From NCBI RefSeq assembly GCF_003634775.1, contig NZ_RBXB01000002.1, forward strand, positions 620,001 through 684,000: a DNA stretch of 64,000 nt. Reading direction: 5' to 3'. A program made the position numbers and the translations under genes. Of the stretch, positions 50,614 to 60,127 are shown in pieces. Below the pieces are notes generated by a model. The model was not told the origin of the DNA and searched no databases. It saw only the letters and a program-made list of their open reading frames with translations. Numbering within the stretch: position 1 is the first letter of the stretch; every line of letters begins with the position of its first letter. This stretch comes from Chryseobacterium defluvii. Lineage in GTDB: Bacteria > Bacteroidota > Bacteroidia > Flavobacteriales > Weeksellaceae.

Positions 50614-53600
50614 TTATTCTTTAATAAACTTCTTCTGAACAGTACCTTCTACATCTTCAATATAGATAACATATACGCCACTGATCAGTTTGCTTACGTT
50701 GATCTGGTTGTTCAGAATGAATCCGTCTGAGATCAGTTGCCCCGCTGAATTGTATATTTTATATCCGGCTTTACTGCTGATATTCTTCACATGCAATACT
50801 GAGCTTACCGGGTTCGGGTAGATCATGATATCATCCTGGTTAAGAGAATTCGGAACCGGAACTTTAGAAATTCGCACCGTGTAATCCTCTACTTCTCCAT
50901 AAGGGAAGCTTGTACAGTTCACCGGAATACCTCCTCTCTGCATCGCCACCCTCATCACTACATATTTGTAGTCTGCTGAGCCTGCACTCACGAATGCATT
51001 GGCAGGTACACTGAATGTTCCTGTAATAGGAGTTGTGGTATTCGGACCTGCAGCAACGATTCTTTCATTCGGATCAAATGTACCACTTCTGTCGAAGTCG
51101 ATCCATACCGCAACACCTGCTTCATTGGTAACCGTTTTCTCGATAGAGATCTGGTTTCCTGTAGAGCCCTGGATCAATTCAATGAATGTGGCAGGGTTAC
51201 CAGTGTAATCCGTATAGTTGGAAGCTACAGAAGCATTCTCCATATTAGGTTTGCCGTTTGGCTTCACCGTCACTTTTGAAATATAGTCAGTGGCTGAACT
51301 TTGTCCGGACATCTGACAGTAGATCACCGTAGGTGTTGTGAAGAAATACAACGGTGTAAAGTTACCCGGTGTACCGCTACAAACATTGGCTACCTGCATT
51401 TCGTATTTCGTTAATTCAAGCAATCCGTTAATAGTATAGGTATTGGTAGGAACTGCAATGGTAGTCCAGCTTGGAATACCTACTTTTCTATATCTTAGGA
51501 TATAGGTAGCTCCCGGGAACGGATCCCAAACCACTACCGCACTTGTCGGAGTAAGGGAGGTAATCGTTAATCCCGGAGGAGGAATTTCGCATGTTCTTTC
51601 CGTAGTAAACACCTTAGGAGTTGACCATGGATTAAGCGTAGTTTCCCCATCACATTTATTAGCGATCTGAACTTCATAAGTAGTATATACGCTTAGGCCG
51701 GTAAGAGGATAATTATTGGCCGGTGGAGCCGGTAAGTTTACCGTTGTCCACGTGGTTGTTCCTACCACTCTGTATCTCATTGTATACGTTGCACTTGCCG
51801 CAAGCGGAGTCCATGTAACCAATGCTGTTGTTGTAGTAATGTTACTGATCGTTACATTCGGAGGAGTAGGATCACATCTGGTCAGGAACTGATTGTGTGA
51901 GTATCCTCCTGTTGTTGTATTACAGATAGCAGCTACTTCCACTTCATATTGTGTTGCAGACTGTAAACCCGTTAATGTATAGGTATTAGTTGGCGTAGGA
52001 TAAGGTTGAGCCGGTACAGCTACGGTCTGCCATGTGGTTGAGCCGATAGGTCTGTATCTGATCGTATATGATGCTTCTCCTGAATCCTGAGGCCATGTTA
52101 ATGTTACAGAGTTATGGGTAACGTTCGTTAATGTTACTACAGGTGTAGTTGTTTTACAAATAACCAGTTTTACATTGTCAATAGCTACCGGAGGTTGAGT
52201 ACCGCCACTACCGTCATTTCTCCATTCGAATACCAGACGCATAGTATTGCCGGCAAAACTGCTTAAGTTGAGAGTAGAGTTCAAATAACCCAGCCAGGTC
52301 GCCTGCTGATTATAATTGGTTCCTAATTGAATTCTTCCTGTTCCGGCAGTAATCAGAGTTCCAGCAGTCGGCATATAAGTAGCTGGAACCAACCAAACTC
52401 TTAAGTAGTCGAATGAACTTTCTCCTACAGCCTTCCAATCAAACGATAGTTTTGCGATCGTAGTTCCTGCAGGAACTGCAATATCTCTATACGCATGAAC
52501 TGTACTGGCTGATGTAATTGTATATGAATTGGTTGCTCCGGCATCGTTGGAAATATAAATAGAGTTTCCTGTATTTCCGGTAGCGGCTCCCATAAACCAT
52601 TTATTAGTTTGAGTACCACTTGTGAATCCGAAATCATTAGGACCTGTAGTAAACGGCTGATAATATGGTATTGTGGCCGGAATTTGTGTCGTGGTAAAAC
52701 TTGGACCTGCTACCCAGATACTTGGATTGGTAGGACTACACATAGAACGTACCCACCAATAATAAGTTGTATTAGGTGTTAAAGGAGTCAGTGTTGTTGA
52801 TGTTCCCGTAACTGGTGTCCCTGCGGTAGCACCTGTAGGAGGAATTCCTGTTGTATTAAAAAATACCTGATATCCACTTGCCGGTGCCGGAGTAGGTGCC
52901 GTCCAGTTGATGGTAGCCGTAGTAGAGGTAACTGTGGTTACTCCCATTGCTGTAGGCACAAAACATGAAGGAATAAACAGGTTGATATTATCAACAGCAA
53001 TTGGAGGCTGTGTTCCAATGATACCATCATTTCTCCATTCAAATACCAAACGCATTGTGCTACCTGCAAATGTGCTTAAATTTACAGCAGTATTAAGGTA
53101 ATTCTGCCATGTTAACTGCTGGTTAAAATTACCACCAATCTGTATTCTGCCTCCACCTGCGGTAATCTGGGTTCCAGCAACCGGAACAAATGAAGAAGGC
53201 ACCATCCATACTCTTAAATAATCAAAAGTACTTTCGCCAAACCCTTTCCAGTCAAAAAGCAAATAAGCAAGTGTAGTTCCCGTAGGGACAGTAATATCTC
53301 TGTAGGCATGCACTACGCTGGATGAGTTGACGTTGTACCCATTCGTAACCCCGTTATCATTGGAAATATAAATAGAATTCCCCGGGTTTCCGACAACATT
53401 GCCAAAATACCATTTGTTAGGCTGTGTACCACTGGTGAATCCAAGATCATTAGTTGTATTAAAATTCTGCAGATAAGGAATTGTAGCCGGAATTTGAGTT
53501 GTTGTAAAGTTCGGACCAGGCATCCACATACTGCTATCTGTAGGGCTACACACTGCACGAACCCACCAGTAATATGTTGTATTAGGTGTCAGAGGGTTTA

Positions 53601-54375
53601 AAGTAGTTGATGTACCTGTAACCGGGGTACCCACAGTAGCACCTGTAGGAGGAACTCCTGTTGTGTTATAGTATATCTGGTATCCGTTAGCTGGTGCCGG
53701 AGTTGGCGCTGTCCAGCTCAAGGTTGCAGAAGTTGCCGTTACAGCAGAAGTGGTTTGTCCCATTGGAACAAGACAGGTAGGAATAAATAAATTGATATTG
53801 TCAATAGCTATAGCGGGCTGTGCTCCGAGAATACCATCATTTCTCCATTCGAATACCAGACGCATCGTATTTCCTGCATAAGCGCTGATGTTTAAAGTTG
53901 GCGACACAAAAGTTTGCCATGTGGTTTGCAGGTTGAATTGGCCAACCTGAGTTCTTCCGGCTCCTGCAGCAATCTGCGTTCCCGGAGTAGGAGTAAAGGT
54001 GGCCGGAACCAACCATACTCTTAAATAATCCCAACCATTTTCTCCTACTCCTTTCCAATCAAATGAAAAGGTAGATATGGTAGATCCTGCGGGAATTGTT
54101 ATATCTCTATAGGCTTGAACCACACTGGCTGAGCTTACGTTATAGCCGTTAGTGGCTCCGTTGTCATTGGAGATATACAGTGAACTTCCGGGATTACCCG
54201 TAACAGCACCATGAAACCATTTATTGGGCTGGGTACCATTAAGAATGGTAAGATCATTCGTGGTCGAAAAATCTTGGGTGTATGGTAATGTTGCGGCCTG
54301 ACCATAGGCTTTAGGTATGAAGCCTATATTCATCAAGCATAGAAGAAGAATTAAAACAGTAGAAAATTTCTTCAT
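50614..54375 (-). CDS. large T9SS-sorted surface protein with tandem adhesin-like and Fn3 domains
   Basis: The 1253-residue protein has a signal peptide (IPKAYGQ). Three tandem units of about 270 residues (starting near 30, 299 and 569) each hold a jelly-roll, choice-of-anchor-J/MAM-like domain (YISNDNG, DYLRVWLVP, MRLVFEWRNDG); a Fn3 domain (LSWTAPTPAPANGYQIYY, TTYYWWVRAVC) follows the first two. Three more Fn3 domains follow (to about 1030), then a GEVED domain (AVWIDFDRSGTFD, FPYGEVEDYTVRI) and a type A sorting domain (DIMIYPNPVSSVLHVKN). It should be a secreted or surface adhesin or part of an enzyme-like exoprotein. No catalytic motif was seen. Confidence 0.9.
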   Translation of the reverse strand: MKKFSTVLILLLCLMNIGFIPKAYGQAATLPYTQDFSTTNDLTILNGTQPNKWFHGAVTGNPGSSLYISNDNGATNGYNVSSASVVQAYRDITIPAGSTISTFSFDWKGVGENGWDYLRVWLVPATFTPTPGTQIAAGAGRTQVGQFNLQTTWQTFVSPTLNISAYAGNTMRLVFEWRNDGILGAQPAIAIDNINLFIPTCLVPMGQTTSAVTATSATLSWTAPTPAPANGYQIYYNTTGVPPTGATVGTPVTGTSTTLNPLTPNTTYYWWVRAVCSPTDSSMWMPGPNFTTTQIPATIPYLQNFNTTNDLGFTSGTQPNKWYFGNVVGNPGNSIYISNDNGVTNGYNVNSSSVVHAYRDITVPTGTTLAYLLFDWKGFGESTFDYLRVWMVPSSFVPVAGTQITAGGGRIQIGGNFNQQLTWQNYLNTAVNLSTFAGSTMRLVFEWRNDGIIGTQPPIAVDNINLFIPSCFVPTAMGVTTVTSTTATINWTAPTPAPASGYQVFFNTTGIPPTGATAGTPVTGTSTTLTPLTPNTTYYWWVRSMCSPTNPSIWVAGPSFTTTQIPATIPYYQPFTTGPNDFGFTSGTQTNKWFMGAATGNTGNSIYISNDAGATNSYTITSASTVHAYRDIAVPAGTTIAKLSFDWKAVGESSFDYLRVWLVPATYMPTAGTLITAGTGRIQLGTNYNQQATWLGYLNSTLNLSSFAGNTMRLVFEWRNDGSGGTQPPVAIDNVKLVICKTTTPVVTLTNVTHNSVTLTWPQDSGEASYTIRYRPIGSTTWQTVAVPAQPYPTPTNTYTLTGLQSATQYEVEVAAICNTTTGGYSHNQFLTRCDPTPPNVTISNITTTTALVTWTPLAASATYTMRYRVVGTTTWTTVNLPAPPANNYPLTGLSVYTTYEVQIANKCDGETTLNPWSTPKVFTTERTCEIPPPGLTITSLTPTSAVVVWDPFPGATYILRYRKVGIPSWTTIAVPTNTYTINGLLELTKYEMQVANVCSGTPGNFTPLYFFTTPTVIYCQMSGQSSATDYISKVTVKPNGKPNMENASVASNYTDYTGNPATFIELIQGSTGNQISIEKTVTNEAGVAVWIDFDRSGTFDPNERIVAAGPNTTTPITGTFSVPANAFVSAGSADYKYVVMRVAMQRGGIPVNCTSFPYGEVEDYTVRISKVPVPNSLNQDDIMIYPNPVSSVLHVKNISSKAGYKIYNSAGQLISDGFILNNQINVSKLISGVYVIYIEDVEGTVQKKFIKE

Positions 54376-54400
54376 AAGTTAATATTTTATATTAATAATA

Positions 54401-54408
54401 CAAATCTA
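54401..54408 (-). promoter_or_regulatory. -7 element of the surface protein gene
   Basis: On the minus strand TAGATTTG matches TAnnTTTG, 26 bases before the ATG. The remaining divergent spacer to 54672 is AT-rich without other features. Confidence 0.4.
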
Positions 54409-54672
54409 AGGGTTTTTTGCTTTTTTGCCTCATTAATTTTCATGTTTTTATAAAAAAAATATAAGGATATCTCAGATTTGTTTAAAATGCTTAATATGTT
54501 TATTGAATTAAACGTTCTTTTATTTTGTTTTATTGTATGATTTATCGGAATTCATATCTCAAATTAATTGAATATTCTGCAATCACAATGTTTTATAAAA
54601 CGGTATAAAAACTCATATAAATTTGACGATGGGAATAATTTTTGAAGTAATTTGCACCGATTACTTTTTACT

Positions 54673-56319
54673 ATGTTTGATAAGCAACAAAGAAAACTGA
54701 GGAGATCTGCCCGATTAATTTCCGTATTAAGCAAATATGGATTTAAGGATATGCTGGCAAGAATGAACGGAAACAAGCAGGAAGAATTTTCTAGTGATCC
54801 GGACGAAATCATATCAAAAGGAACGGTTTATGAACGTATTAGGCTTGCTTTGGAAGAGTTGGGGCCCACCTTTGTAAAGCTTGGACAAACATTCAGTAAC
54901 AGGGAAGATCTGTTGCCGCCGGAATTGATTCAGGAATTGCAGAAGCTTCAGGATAAAGTTGATACCATCGAAATGAATGTAGAGGAAATCCTGGAAAATG
55001 AATTCAATATTCAGGTAAAAGATCATTTTTATGAAATTCCCAAAGAGCCTATCGCTACAGCTTCCATTGCACAAGTCTATAAAGCGGTTTTGCTTAATGG
55101 AAATCACGTTATTCTGAAAATTAAAAAGCCTGATGTACAAACGGTTATTGAAGACGACCTTCTTTTAATTAAAGATCTGGAAAGACTCGTATCTACTTAC
55201 TCTGAAATCGGAAATAAATTAAACCTTAAACAGGCTATTTCAACTTTTGAAAAATCTTTGCTGGAAGAAGTTTCCCTGATTAATGAGAAAAATAATATCC
55301 AGCAGTTTGCTTTAAACTTTAAAAATAATAAAGAAACTTATATTCCCAAGGTCTATGATGAGTTTTCCAACAATAATGTGCTTTGTATGGAATTTATAGA
55401 CGGAATCAAAGTGACTGATACATCGGTTCTTCTGGCTAACGGGATTGATCCCGTAAAAGTTTCTGAAGTAGGGTTAAGATTATTTGTGTCACAAATCCTG
55501 GATTACGGCTTTTTCCATGCGGATCCGCATGCGGGAAATATTCTGGTGAAAAGAGACGGAAAAGTCGTTTTTATAGATTTCGGAGCTGTAGGGAAAATAC
55601 AGCCGAATGATAAGGAAATCCTTGAAAATCTTATCGTAAGTTTTGTAGCAAAGAACTCCCATAAAATTGTCAGATACCTGAAAAAAATGGCAGTAAGTTA
55701 TGAGATTCCCGATGAAAGAAGATTTGAAAACGATGTGGAAGATATCCTGAATTTTGTTCACAGTTCCTCTCTGCAAGAAATCAATGTTCAGGTCATCATC
55801 AACAAAATGAAGGATATTCTGAAAGATAACAGACTGTACATGCCAGATTATTTCTATCTTTTATTTAAAGGAATAAGCCTGATAGAAGGAGTGGGAAGAA
55901 ATATCAACCCCGATCTAGATATTGTAAAAAGCCTTCACCCATATACCAAAAAGATATTCACCAAAAAAATCAGCCCGAAGAACCTGCTGAAAACAGGGAT
56001 GGACAGGATGATGAATTTTACGGATAATGTAGATGAAATTCCAAAAGAGCTTCGTTCCGTTTTACAAAAGCTGGATGAAAACAAATTCACGGTATCCAGT
56101 GAAATCAAAAATATTGAAAAAACCAATCAGCTCATCAAGTCCAGCATTGTCAACCTGATTTTAGCCATGATCCTGGGTGCGAACATCATTGCCACGGCTA
56201 TTGTTTTTGTATCAGAGTCAGGACCGAGGATAGGTGAGATGTCGCTGGTTGCTGTTTTAGGATTTGTTTTTTCAGTATTGCTGACGATCATCCTTTTATT
56301 AAGGATAACCAGGAAATAA
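54673..56319 (+). CDS. AarF/UbiB (ABC1) atypical kinase family protein
   Basis: The start at 54673 (MFDKQQRKLRRSARL) gives 548 residues. Family motifs are the KxGQ motif (FVKLGQTFSNREDLLPPEL), the alanine-rich loop (ATASIAQVYKA), the ion-pair Lys (VILKIKKP), HADPHAGNI and the DFG-like IDFGAVG. Two C-terminal transmembrane segments (about 490-545) anchor it. UbiB-type proteins support quinone synthesis or lipid handling. In a flavobacterium the quinone would be menaquinone, so the role is inferred loosely. Confidence 0.9.
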   Translation: MFDKQQRKLRRSARLISVLSKYGFKDMLARMNGNKQEEFSSDPDEIISKGTVYERIRLALEELGPTFVKLGQTFSNREDLLPPELIQELQKLQDKVDTIEMNVEEILENEFNIQVKDHFYEIPKEPIATASIAQVYKAVLLNGNHVILKIKKPDVQTVIEDDLLLIKDLERLVSTYSEIGNKLNLKQAISTFEKSLLEEVSLINEKNNIQQFALNFKNNKETYIPKVYDEFSNNNVLCMEFIDGIKVTDTSVLLANGIDPVKVSEVGLRLFVSQILDYGFFHADPHAGNILVKRDGKVVFIDFGAVGKIQPNDKEILENLIVSFVAKNSHKIVRYLKKMAVSYEIPDERRFENDVEDILNFVHSSSLQEINVQVIINKMKDILKDNRLYMPDYFYLLFKGISLIEGVGRNINPDLDIVKSLHPYTKKIFTKKISPKNLLKTGMDRMMNFTDNVDEIPKELRSVLQKLDENKFTVSSEIKNIEKTNQLIKSSIVNLILAMILGANIIATAIVFVSESGPRIGEMSLVAVLGFVFSVLLTIILLLRITRK

Positions 56320-56404
56320 AATAGCGGTTAAAGCATCTAAAAGTGGACTGAAAGCCTTTCGTTCCTAACTTCTGTTCCTCCTGAACAGACAAAAATTAAA
56401 TGCC

Positions 56405-56412
56405 TATCTTTG
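56405..56412 (+). promoter_or_regulatory. -7 element of the helicase gene
   Basis: TATCTTTG matches the consensus and ends only four bases before the ATG at 56417, so the mRNA is probably leaderless. No -33 element was found. Confidence 0.45.
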
Positions 56413-56416
56413 CAAA

Positions 56417-57769
56417 ATGGAAAAACTCACTTTCGCAGATTTTGACCTTCCGGTTAAAATTCTTAATGTTTTAGCGGATCTTGAACTATTCGAACCTACC
56501 CCCATCCAGGAAAAAAGCTTAAAGCCGATACTTTCCGGGAGAGATGTTATGGGAATTGCGCAAACCGGAACCGGAAAAACGTTAGCCTATCTTTTACCTG
56601 TTCTTAAAACATGGAAATACAGCAAAAGCGGAAATCCTACGGTTTTGATTTTAGTTCCTACACGGGAATTGGTGGTTCAGGTGACGGAGATCATTGAAAA
56701 ATTGACGGAGCATATTACTGCAAGAGTGATCGGTATATATGGAGGGAAAAATATCAATACCCAAAAATTACTGTTCAATGACGGATGTGACATTCTGGTT
56801 GGAACTCCGGGAAGAGTAATGGATTTATCCATTGATAATGCCATTTCCCTGAAAGAAGTCCAGAAGCTGATTATTGATGAGTTTGATGAAATGCTGAACT
56901 TAGGCTTCAGGCCTCAGTTAACCCATATATTCGAAATGATGAAAGAGAAAAGACAAAACATACTTTTCTCGGCTACCATGACGGAAGCTGTGGATGAAAT
57001 GCTGGATGAGTATTTCGCGAGTCCGATTGAAATTTCATTGGCAAAATCTGGGACACCTCTTGAAAAAATACAGCAGACGGGTTATAAAGTGGAAAATTTC
57101 AATACCAAGATTAATTTGCTTGAGCATTTATTGAAAACAAATTCCGATATGTCGAAGGTTTTGATATTTAATAATAACAAAAGGCATGCGGATTTGCTGT
57201 TCACGAAAATCGAAGAGCTTTTTCCGGAAGAATTCGATGTTATTCATTCCAATAAATCTCAGAACTACAGGCTGAAAGCCATGAAAAGATTTGAGAACGG
57301 GGAAGTAAGAGGACTGATTACTACAGATGTTATGGCGAGAGGTCTGGATATTTCGGATGTTACGCATGTCATCAACTTTGAAGTTCCGGAAGTTCCGGAG
57401 CAGTATATTCACAGGATCGGTAGAACGGGTAGAGCGGATAAAGATGGTATAGCGATCACTTTTGTGACTAAAAAAGAAGAGACTTTACTTCTCGATATTG
57501 AATTGCTGATGGATAAGGAGGTTCAGTTTATTGATTTCCCTGAAGGCGTAAAGATCAATCCTAAAAAGATCGCTGCTGAAGAAGAGCAGATTGTGATGAA
57601 GAATCCGGCCAGAGCAAAACTGAATGAAGGCGGGGGAGCTTTCCACGATAAGAAGGATAAGAATAAAAAGGAAAATTGGGGTGGACCTTCAAAAAGAAAA
57701 GCACCGAAGAAGTTCGGAGCCAACAGAGCCCAGCAAAAAGCAAAGACTAAAGCGAAAAAAAAGAAATAA
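56417..57769 (+). CDS. DEAD-box-family ATP-dependent RNA helicase
   Basis: The 450-residue protein has all helicase motifs: Q motif region, AQTGTGKT (I), PTRELVVQ (Ia), TPGRV (Ib), DEFD (II, in IIDEFDEML), SAT (III), MARGLDI (V) and HRIGRTGR (VI). Motif II is DEFD in place of DEAD. The C-terminal tail (about 380-450) is very basic and lysine-rich, as in cold-shock or ribosome-assembly helicases that bind RNA. The gene has its own promoter and a strong terminator. A role in RNA unwinding is secure, the exact target is not. Confidence 0.95.
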   Translation: MEKLTFADFDLPVKILNVLADLELFEPTPIQEKSLKPILSGRDVMGIAQTGTGKTLAYLLPVLKTWKYSKSGNPTVLILVPTRELVVQVTEIIEKLTEHITARVIGIYGGKNINTQKLLFNDGCDILVGTPGRVMDLSIDNAISLKEVQKLIIDEFDEMLNLGFRPQLTHIFEMMKEKRQNILFSATMTEAVDEMLDEYFASPIEISLAKSGTPLEKIQQTGYKVENFNTKINLLEHLLKTNSDMSKVLIFNNNKRHADLLFTKIEELFPEEFDVIHSNKSQNYRLKAMKRFENGEVRGLITTDVMARGLDISDVTHVINFEVPEVPEQYIHRIGRTGRADKDGIAITFVTKKEETLLLDIELLMDKEVQFIDFPEGVKINPKKIAAEEEQIVMKNPARAKLNEGGGAFHDKKDKNKKENWGGPSKRKAPKKFGANRAQQKAKTKAKKKK

Positions 57770-57771
57770 AT

Positions 57772-57798
57772 AAAAAACTCCCGAACCGGGAGTTTTTT
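57772..57798. terminator. bidirectional intrinsic terminator
   Basis: AAAAAACTCCCG-AAC-CGGGAGTTTTTT between the convergent helicase and TPR genes. Confidence 0.9.
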
Positions 57799-57814
57799 TA
57801 TACAGAATAGATTA

Positions 57815-58768
57815 TTAATTGAGATCTATTTTATTATTTTTCAATATTTCATTAAACTTTTCTATCTTGCCTTTTGCTTTCATATCTTTATAAATTGCTG
57901 AAATAATGGCTTCAGCATCAGATCTGTAGGGAGATTTTTGCCGGGTGTAAATAAGATAGGCTTTACATATATAATCCAGGGCTTTTTCACTATCTTTTAA
58001 ATTATTGTAATAAACATGTCCGATGCCATAATATACTTCGGCATCTCCCGGATATACTCTGTCAAAATCCAGATAGGCATCAATTGCTTTCTGGTATTCC
58101 TTTTTATAAACATAGGTGATCGGAATATTTTGTAATGCCATTTTGCCTTTCGGGTTTATTTCAAGAGATTTTTTATAAGCACTAAGTGCATTATCATATT
58201 CGCCGGTTCTCCGGTATGATATTCCTAGATTATCCCAGGCATAAGAAAATTTAGGATCCTTTTCCAATGCGAGCTTATAATTTTTAATTGCTTCAGTCCA
58301 GTTTTCTTTTCCGGAGGCAGCTATTCCTGCTTCATAAAAACTGAGGGCATCCTTGTTTTTAGGCATCGAATCATCATGCTTTTCTACAACATCGGCAAGA
58401 TCTCTGATTCTGTCGCAATTAGACATCATATAAGACTCAATATCATAGTATGCGTATTTATATTCTTTAGATTCGGGGCTAATATTGAGGTTGATCTGCT
58501 TTTTATCCTTACCCTTTGCGTCTGTTTCTTTTGTGGAATCGGATAAGCTTTTGGCTAACAGATAGGGAAGAACCTGATCGTTGATACAGGAGCTTACCTC
58601 TTTATTGATGGCGTCTTTTGTTTTATTATATGCGCTAATTGTATCAAGGCACTGGCATGATTTTTCTGAGGCTTCTTTTAATATTTTTCCTGATGAAATC
58701 TCTTTTTGAGAAAAAGTGAGTGAGAAAATGAAGAAAGAAACGGCAAGGGGTATTCTTTTTTTTATCAT
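57815..58768 (-). CDS. secreted tetratricopeptide repeat protein
   Basis: The 317-residue protein has a signal peptide (FSLTFSQ) and an N-terminal helical region with a CQCLDTI motif. Three to four TPR units follow between about 150 and 290 (WTEAIKNYKLALEKDPKFSY, DNALSAYKKSLEINPKGK). It is presumably a periplasmic scaffold. Its start is 9 bases from the end of the SGNH hydrolase gene, so the two likely form an operon, with the hydrolase first. Confidence 0.85.
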   Translation of the reverse strand: MIKKRIPLAVSFFIFSLTFSQKEISSGKILKEASEKSCQCLDTISAYNKTKDAINKEVSSCINDQVLPYLLAKSLSDSTKETDAKGKDKKQINLNISPESKEYKYAYYDIESYMMSNCDRIRDLADVVEKHDDSMPKNKDALSFYEAGIAASGKENWTEAIKNYKLALEKDPKFSYAWDNLGISYRRTGEYDNALSAYKKSLEINPKGKMALQNIPITYVYKKEYQKAIDAYLDFDRVYPGDAEVYYGIGHVYYNNLKDSEKALDYICKAYLIYTRQKSPYRSDAEAIISAIYKDMKAKGKIEKFNEILKNNKIDLN

Positions 58769-58777
58769 GTGATTAAG

Positions 58778-59434
58778 TTATTTCATATAGGGATTCATGA
58801 CGGAGGTCCAGAGTTTGTAGCCCTCCGGAGTTAAATGTAGCCTGTCTTCCAGAAAAATATCCTTTCTTACATTTCCGTTGCTATCCTGCATGACTTTGGT
58901 AATGTCAATAAATTCCGCATTAGGTTCCTTTTTCATAAAGCAGGCGATCTTTTTGTTTGCTTTTTTCATCTGCGGCCATAAATTTTCGCGGCTGGGAGAA
59001 TATTTGATAGAAATATAGTCCACCTCTATATTCGGGAACTTTTCGCGGATTTTGCGGTAAAAGGTTTTAAAGCGTTTTACCACTTCTTTTGCTTTCAACT
59101 TGGGATTGTCGGCAAAGTCATTCTCACCACAATAAATAATGATCTGCTTCGGCTGATAAGGATTCAGAAGATCCCCGGCGTAAAAATTAAGATCAGTTAA
59201 TCTCGAGCCCCCGAACCCTCTGTTGATGATGGTTTTATCCGGAAAATACCGGGCGACATCCGTCCATTTCGTAAAAGATGAGCTCCCGATCAGGAGGATG
59301 GCATCTTTAGGTGGTGTATTTTCCTGATCTGCTTTTTTAAAGTCCTGGATGTCCTGCCAGAACATCGGCTTCTTCTCCTGTGAAAAGAAAAAGGTAAAAG
59401 CCAATAGCAGGAATGCTGATAAAATCTTCTTCAT
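58778..59434 (-). CDS. secreted SGNH/GDSL hydrolase
   Basis: The 218-residue protein has a signal peptide (FTFFFSQ) and the SGNH blocks: ILLIGSSSFTKW (catalytic Ser), GFGGSRLTDL (Gly), YCGENDFAD (Asn) and EDRLHLTPEGY (Asp-x-x-His). This predicts a periplasmic or secreted esterase or acetylhydrolase, for example on polysaccharides. The substrate is not evident. Confidence 0.9.
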   Translation of the reverse strand: MKKILSAFLLLAFTFFFSQEKKPMFWQDIQDFKKADQENTPPKDAILLIGSSSFTKWTDVARYFPDKTIINRGFGGSRLTDLNFYAGDLLNPYQPKQIIIYCGENDFADNPKLKAKEVVKRFKTFYRKIREKFPNIEVDYISIKYSPSRENLWPQMKKANKKIACFMKKEPNAEFIDITKVMQDSNGNVRKDIFLEDRLHLTPEGYKLWTSVMNPYMK

Positions 59435-59474
59435 TGTTTGATAATTGTTTAACTAATTAATCACGTTTCATAAA

Positions 59475-59496
59475 AAACTCCCGATTTCTCGAGAGT
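59475..59496 (-). terminator. intrinsic terminator after the small lipoprotein gene
   Basis: Minus strand AACTCTCGA-GAAA-TCGGGAGTT followed by T residues; one G-U pair. Confidence 0.65.
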
Positions 59497-59502
59497 TATA
59501 TT

Positions 59503-59964
59503 TTATCTTTTATAGGTTGTATAATAGAGATCGTTGACACCATCGCCGTTAGCATCTCCATTATTGAAAAGCTGCATTAATTTTAATTCCGTATTGGAAA
59601 GAATGAGCACTTTATAATTTTCAACTTCTTCCTGGTCAAACTTAATGGCAAGATCTTTTGTTTCTTCGCTGTACGTAAACTCACCTTCATTTTTTCCGGT
59701 TAGCTGACAAGTTGAAGCCACTGTTGAATAATAAGTATAGCTTACATAATAATCGGTTCTGAAGTGTAGAAGATTTTTCATATCACATCCCGAAGGTGAA
59801 CCCACTGAAAGTACAGTTTTACCATCCTTCCCCGAAATGATCTCTGTTTTACTTACTCTCCAGTCGCCTTTTAACATATCCATTTCATAGGCTTTAACAT
59901 CATCATCTTCACAAGAAGTAAGCGCAATGGCAGAAAAGGCAAATAAAAGTAGCTGTTTTTTCAT
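59503..59964 (-). CDS. lipocalin-like lipoprotein
   Basis: The ATG at 59964 gives 153 residues; the GTG at 59970 lies in the promoter. The lipobox is IALTSC (Cys about residue 18), and the mature part starts KGDWRVSKTEI and has the alternating strands of small lipocalin-like proteins of Bacteroidota. Near the end NNGDANGDGVNDLYY is an EF-hand-like calcium-loop sequence. Function unknown. Confidence 0.78.
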   Translation of the reverse strand: MKKQLLLFAFSAIALTSCEDDDVKAYEMDMLKGDWRVSKTEIISGKDGKTVLSVGSPSGCDMKNLLHFRTDYYVSYTYYSTVASTCQLTGKNEGEFTYSEETKDLAIKFDQEEVENYKVLILSNTELKLMQLFNNGDANGDGVNDLYYTTYKR

Positions 59965-59969
59965 TTTCA

Positions 59970-59977
59970 CAAATTTA
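59970..59977 (-). promoter_or_regulatory. -7 element of the lipocalin-like gene
   Basis: Minus strand TAAATTTG, five bases before the ATG, again pointing to a leaderless transcript. Confidence 0.4.
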
Positions 59978-60063
59978 AGAATATGCTAAAATATAAATAA
60001 ATTTGAAATATCTGTAATGAAATATACGTTTTTTAAACGAATGTTTGTAAATAAAATAATTTT

Positions 60064-60125
60064 AACCTGAGAGCTGAAAGCCTGAAGAAATAAATGATAA
60101 TAGCTTCTGGCTTCCGGCCCAGGTT
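60064..60125 (-). terminator. inverted repeat / candidate terminator after the alcohol dehydrogenase
   Basis: AACCTG...CAGGTT ends with an inner pair AGCCTGAAG/CTTCTGGCT forms an interrupted hairpin of about 60 bases. On the minus strand it is followed by an A/T-rich tract. It may be a dispersed repeat that also stops transcription. Confidence 0.45.
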
Positions 60126-60127
60126 TT

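Noticed and set aside
50999..53558. Short ORFs on both strands within the T9SS surface protein gene
   Set aside because: Shadows produced by the repetitive, threonine-rich coding sequence.
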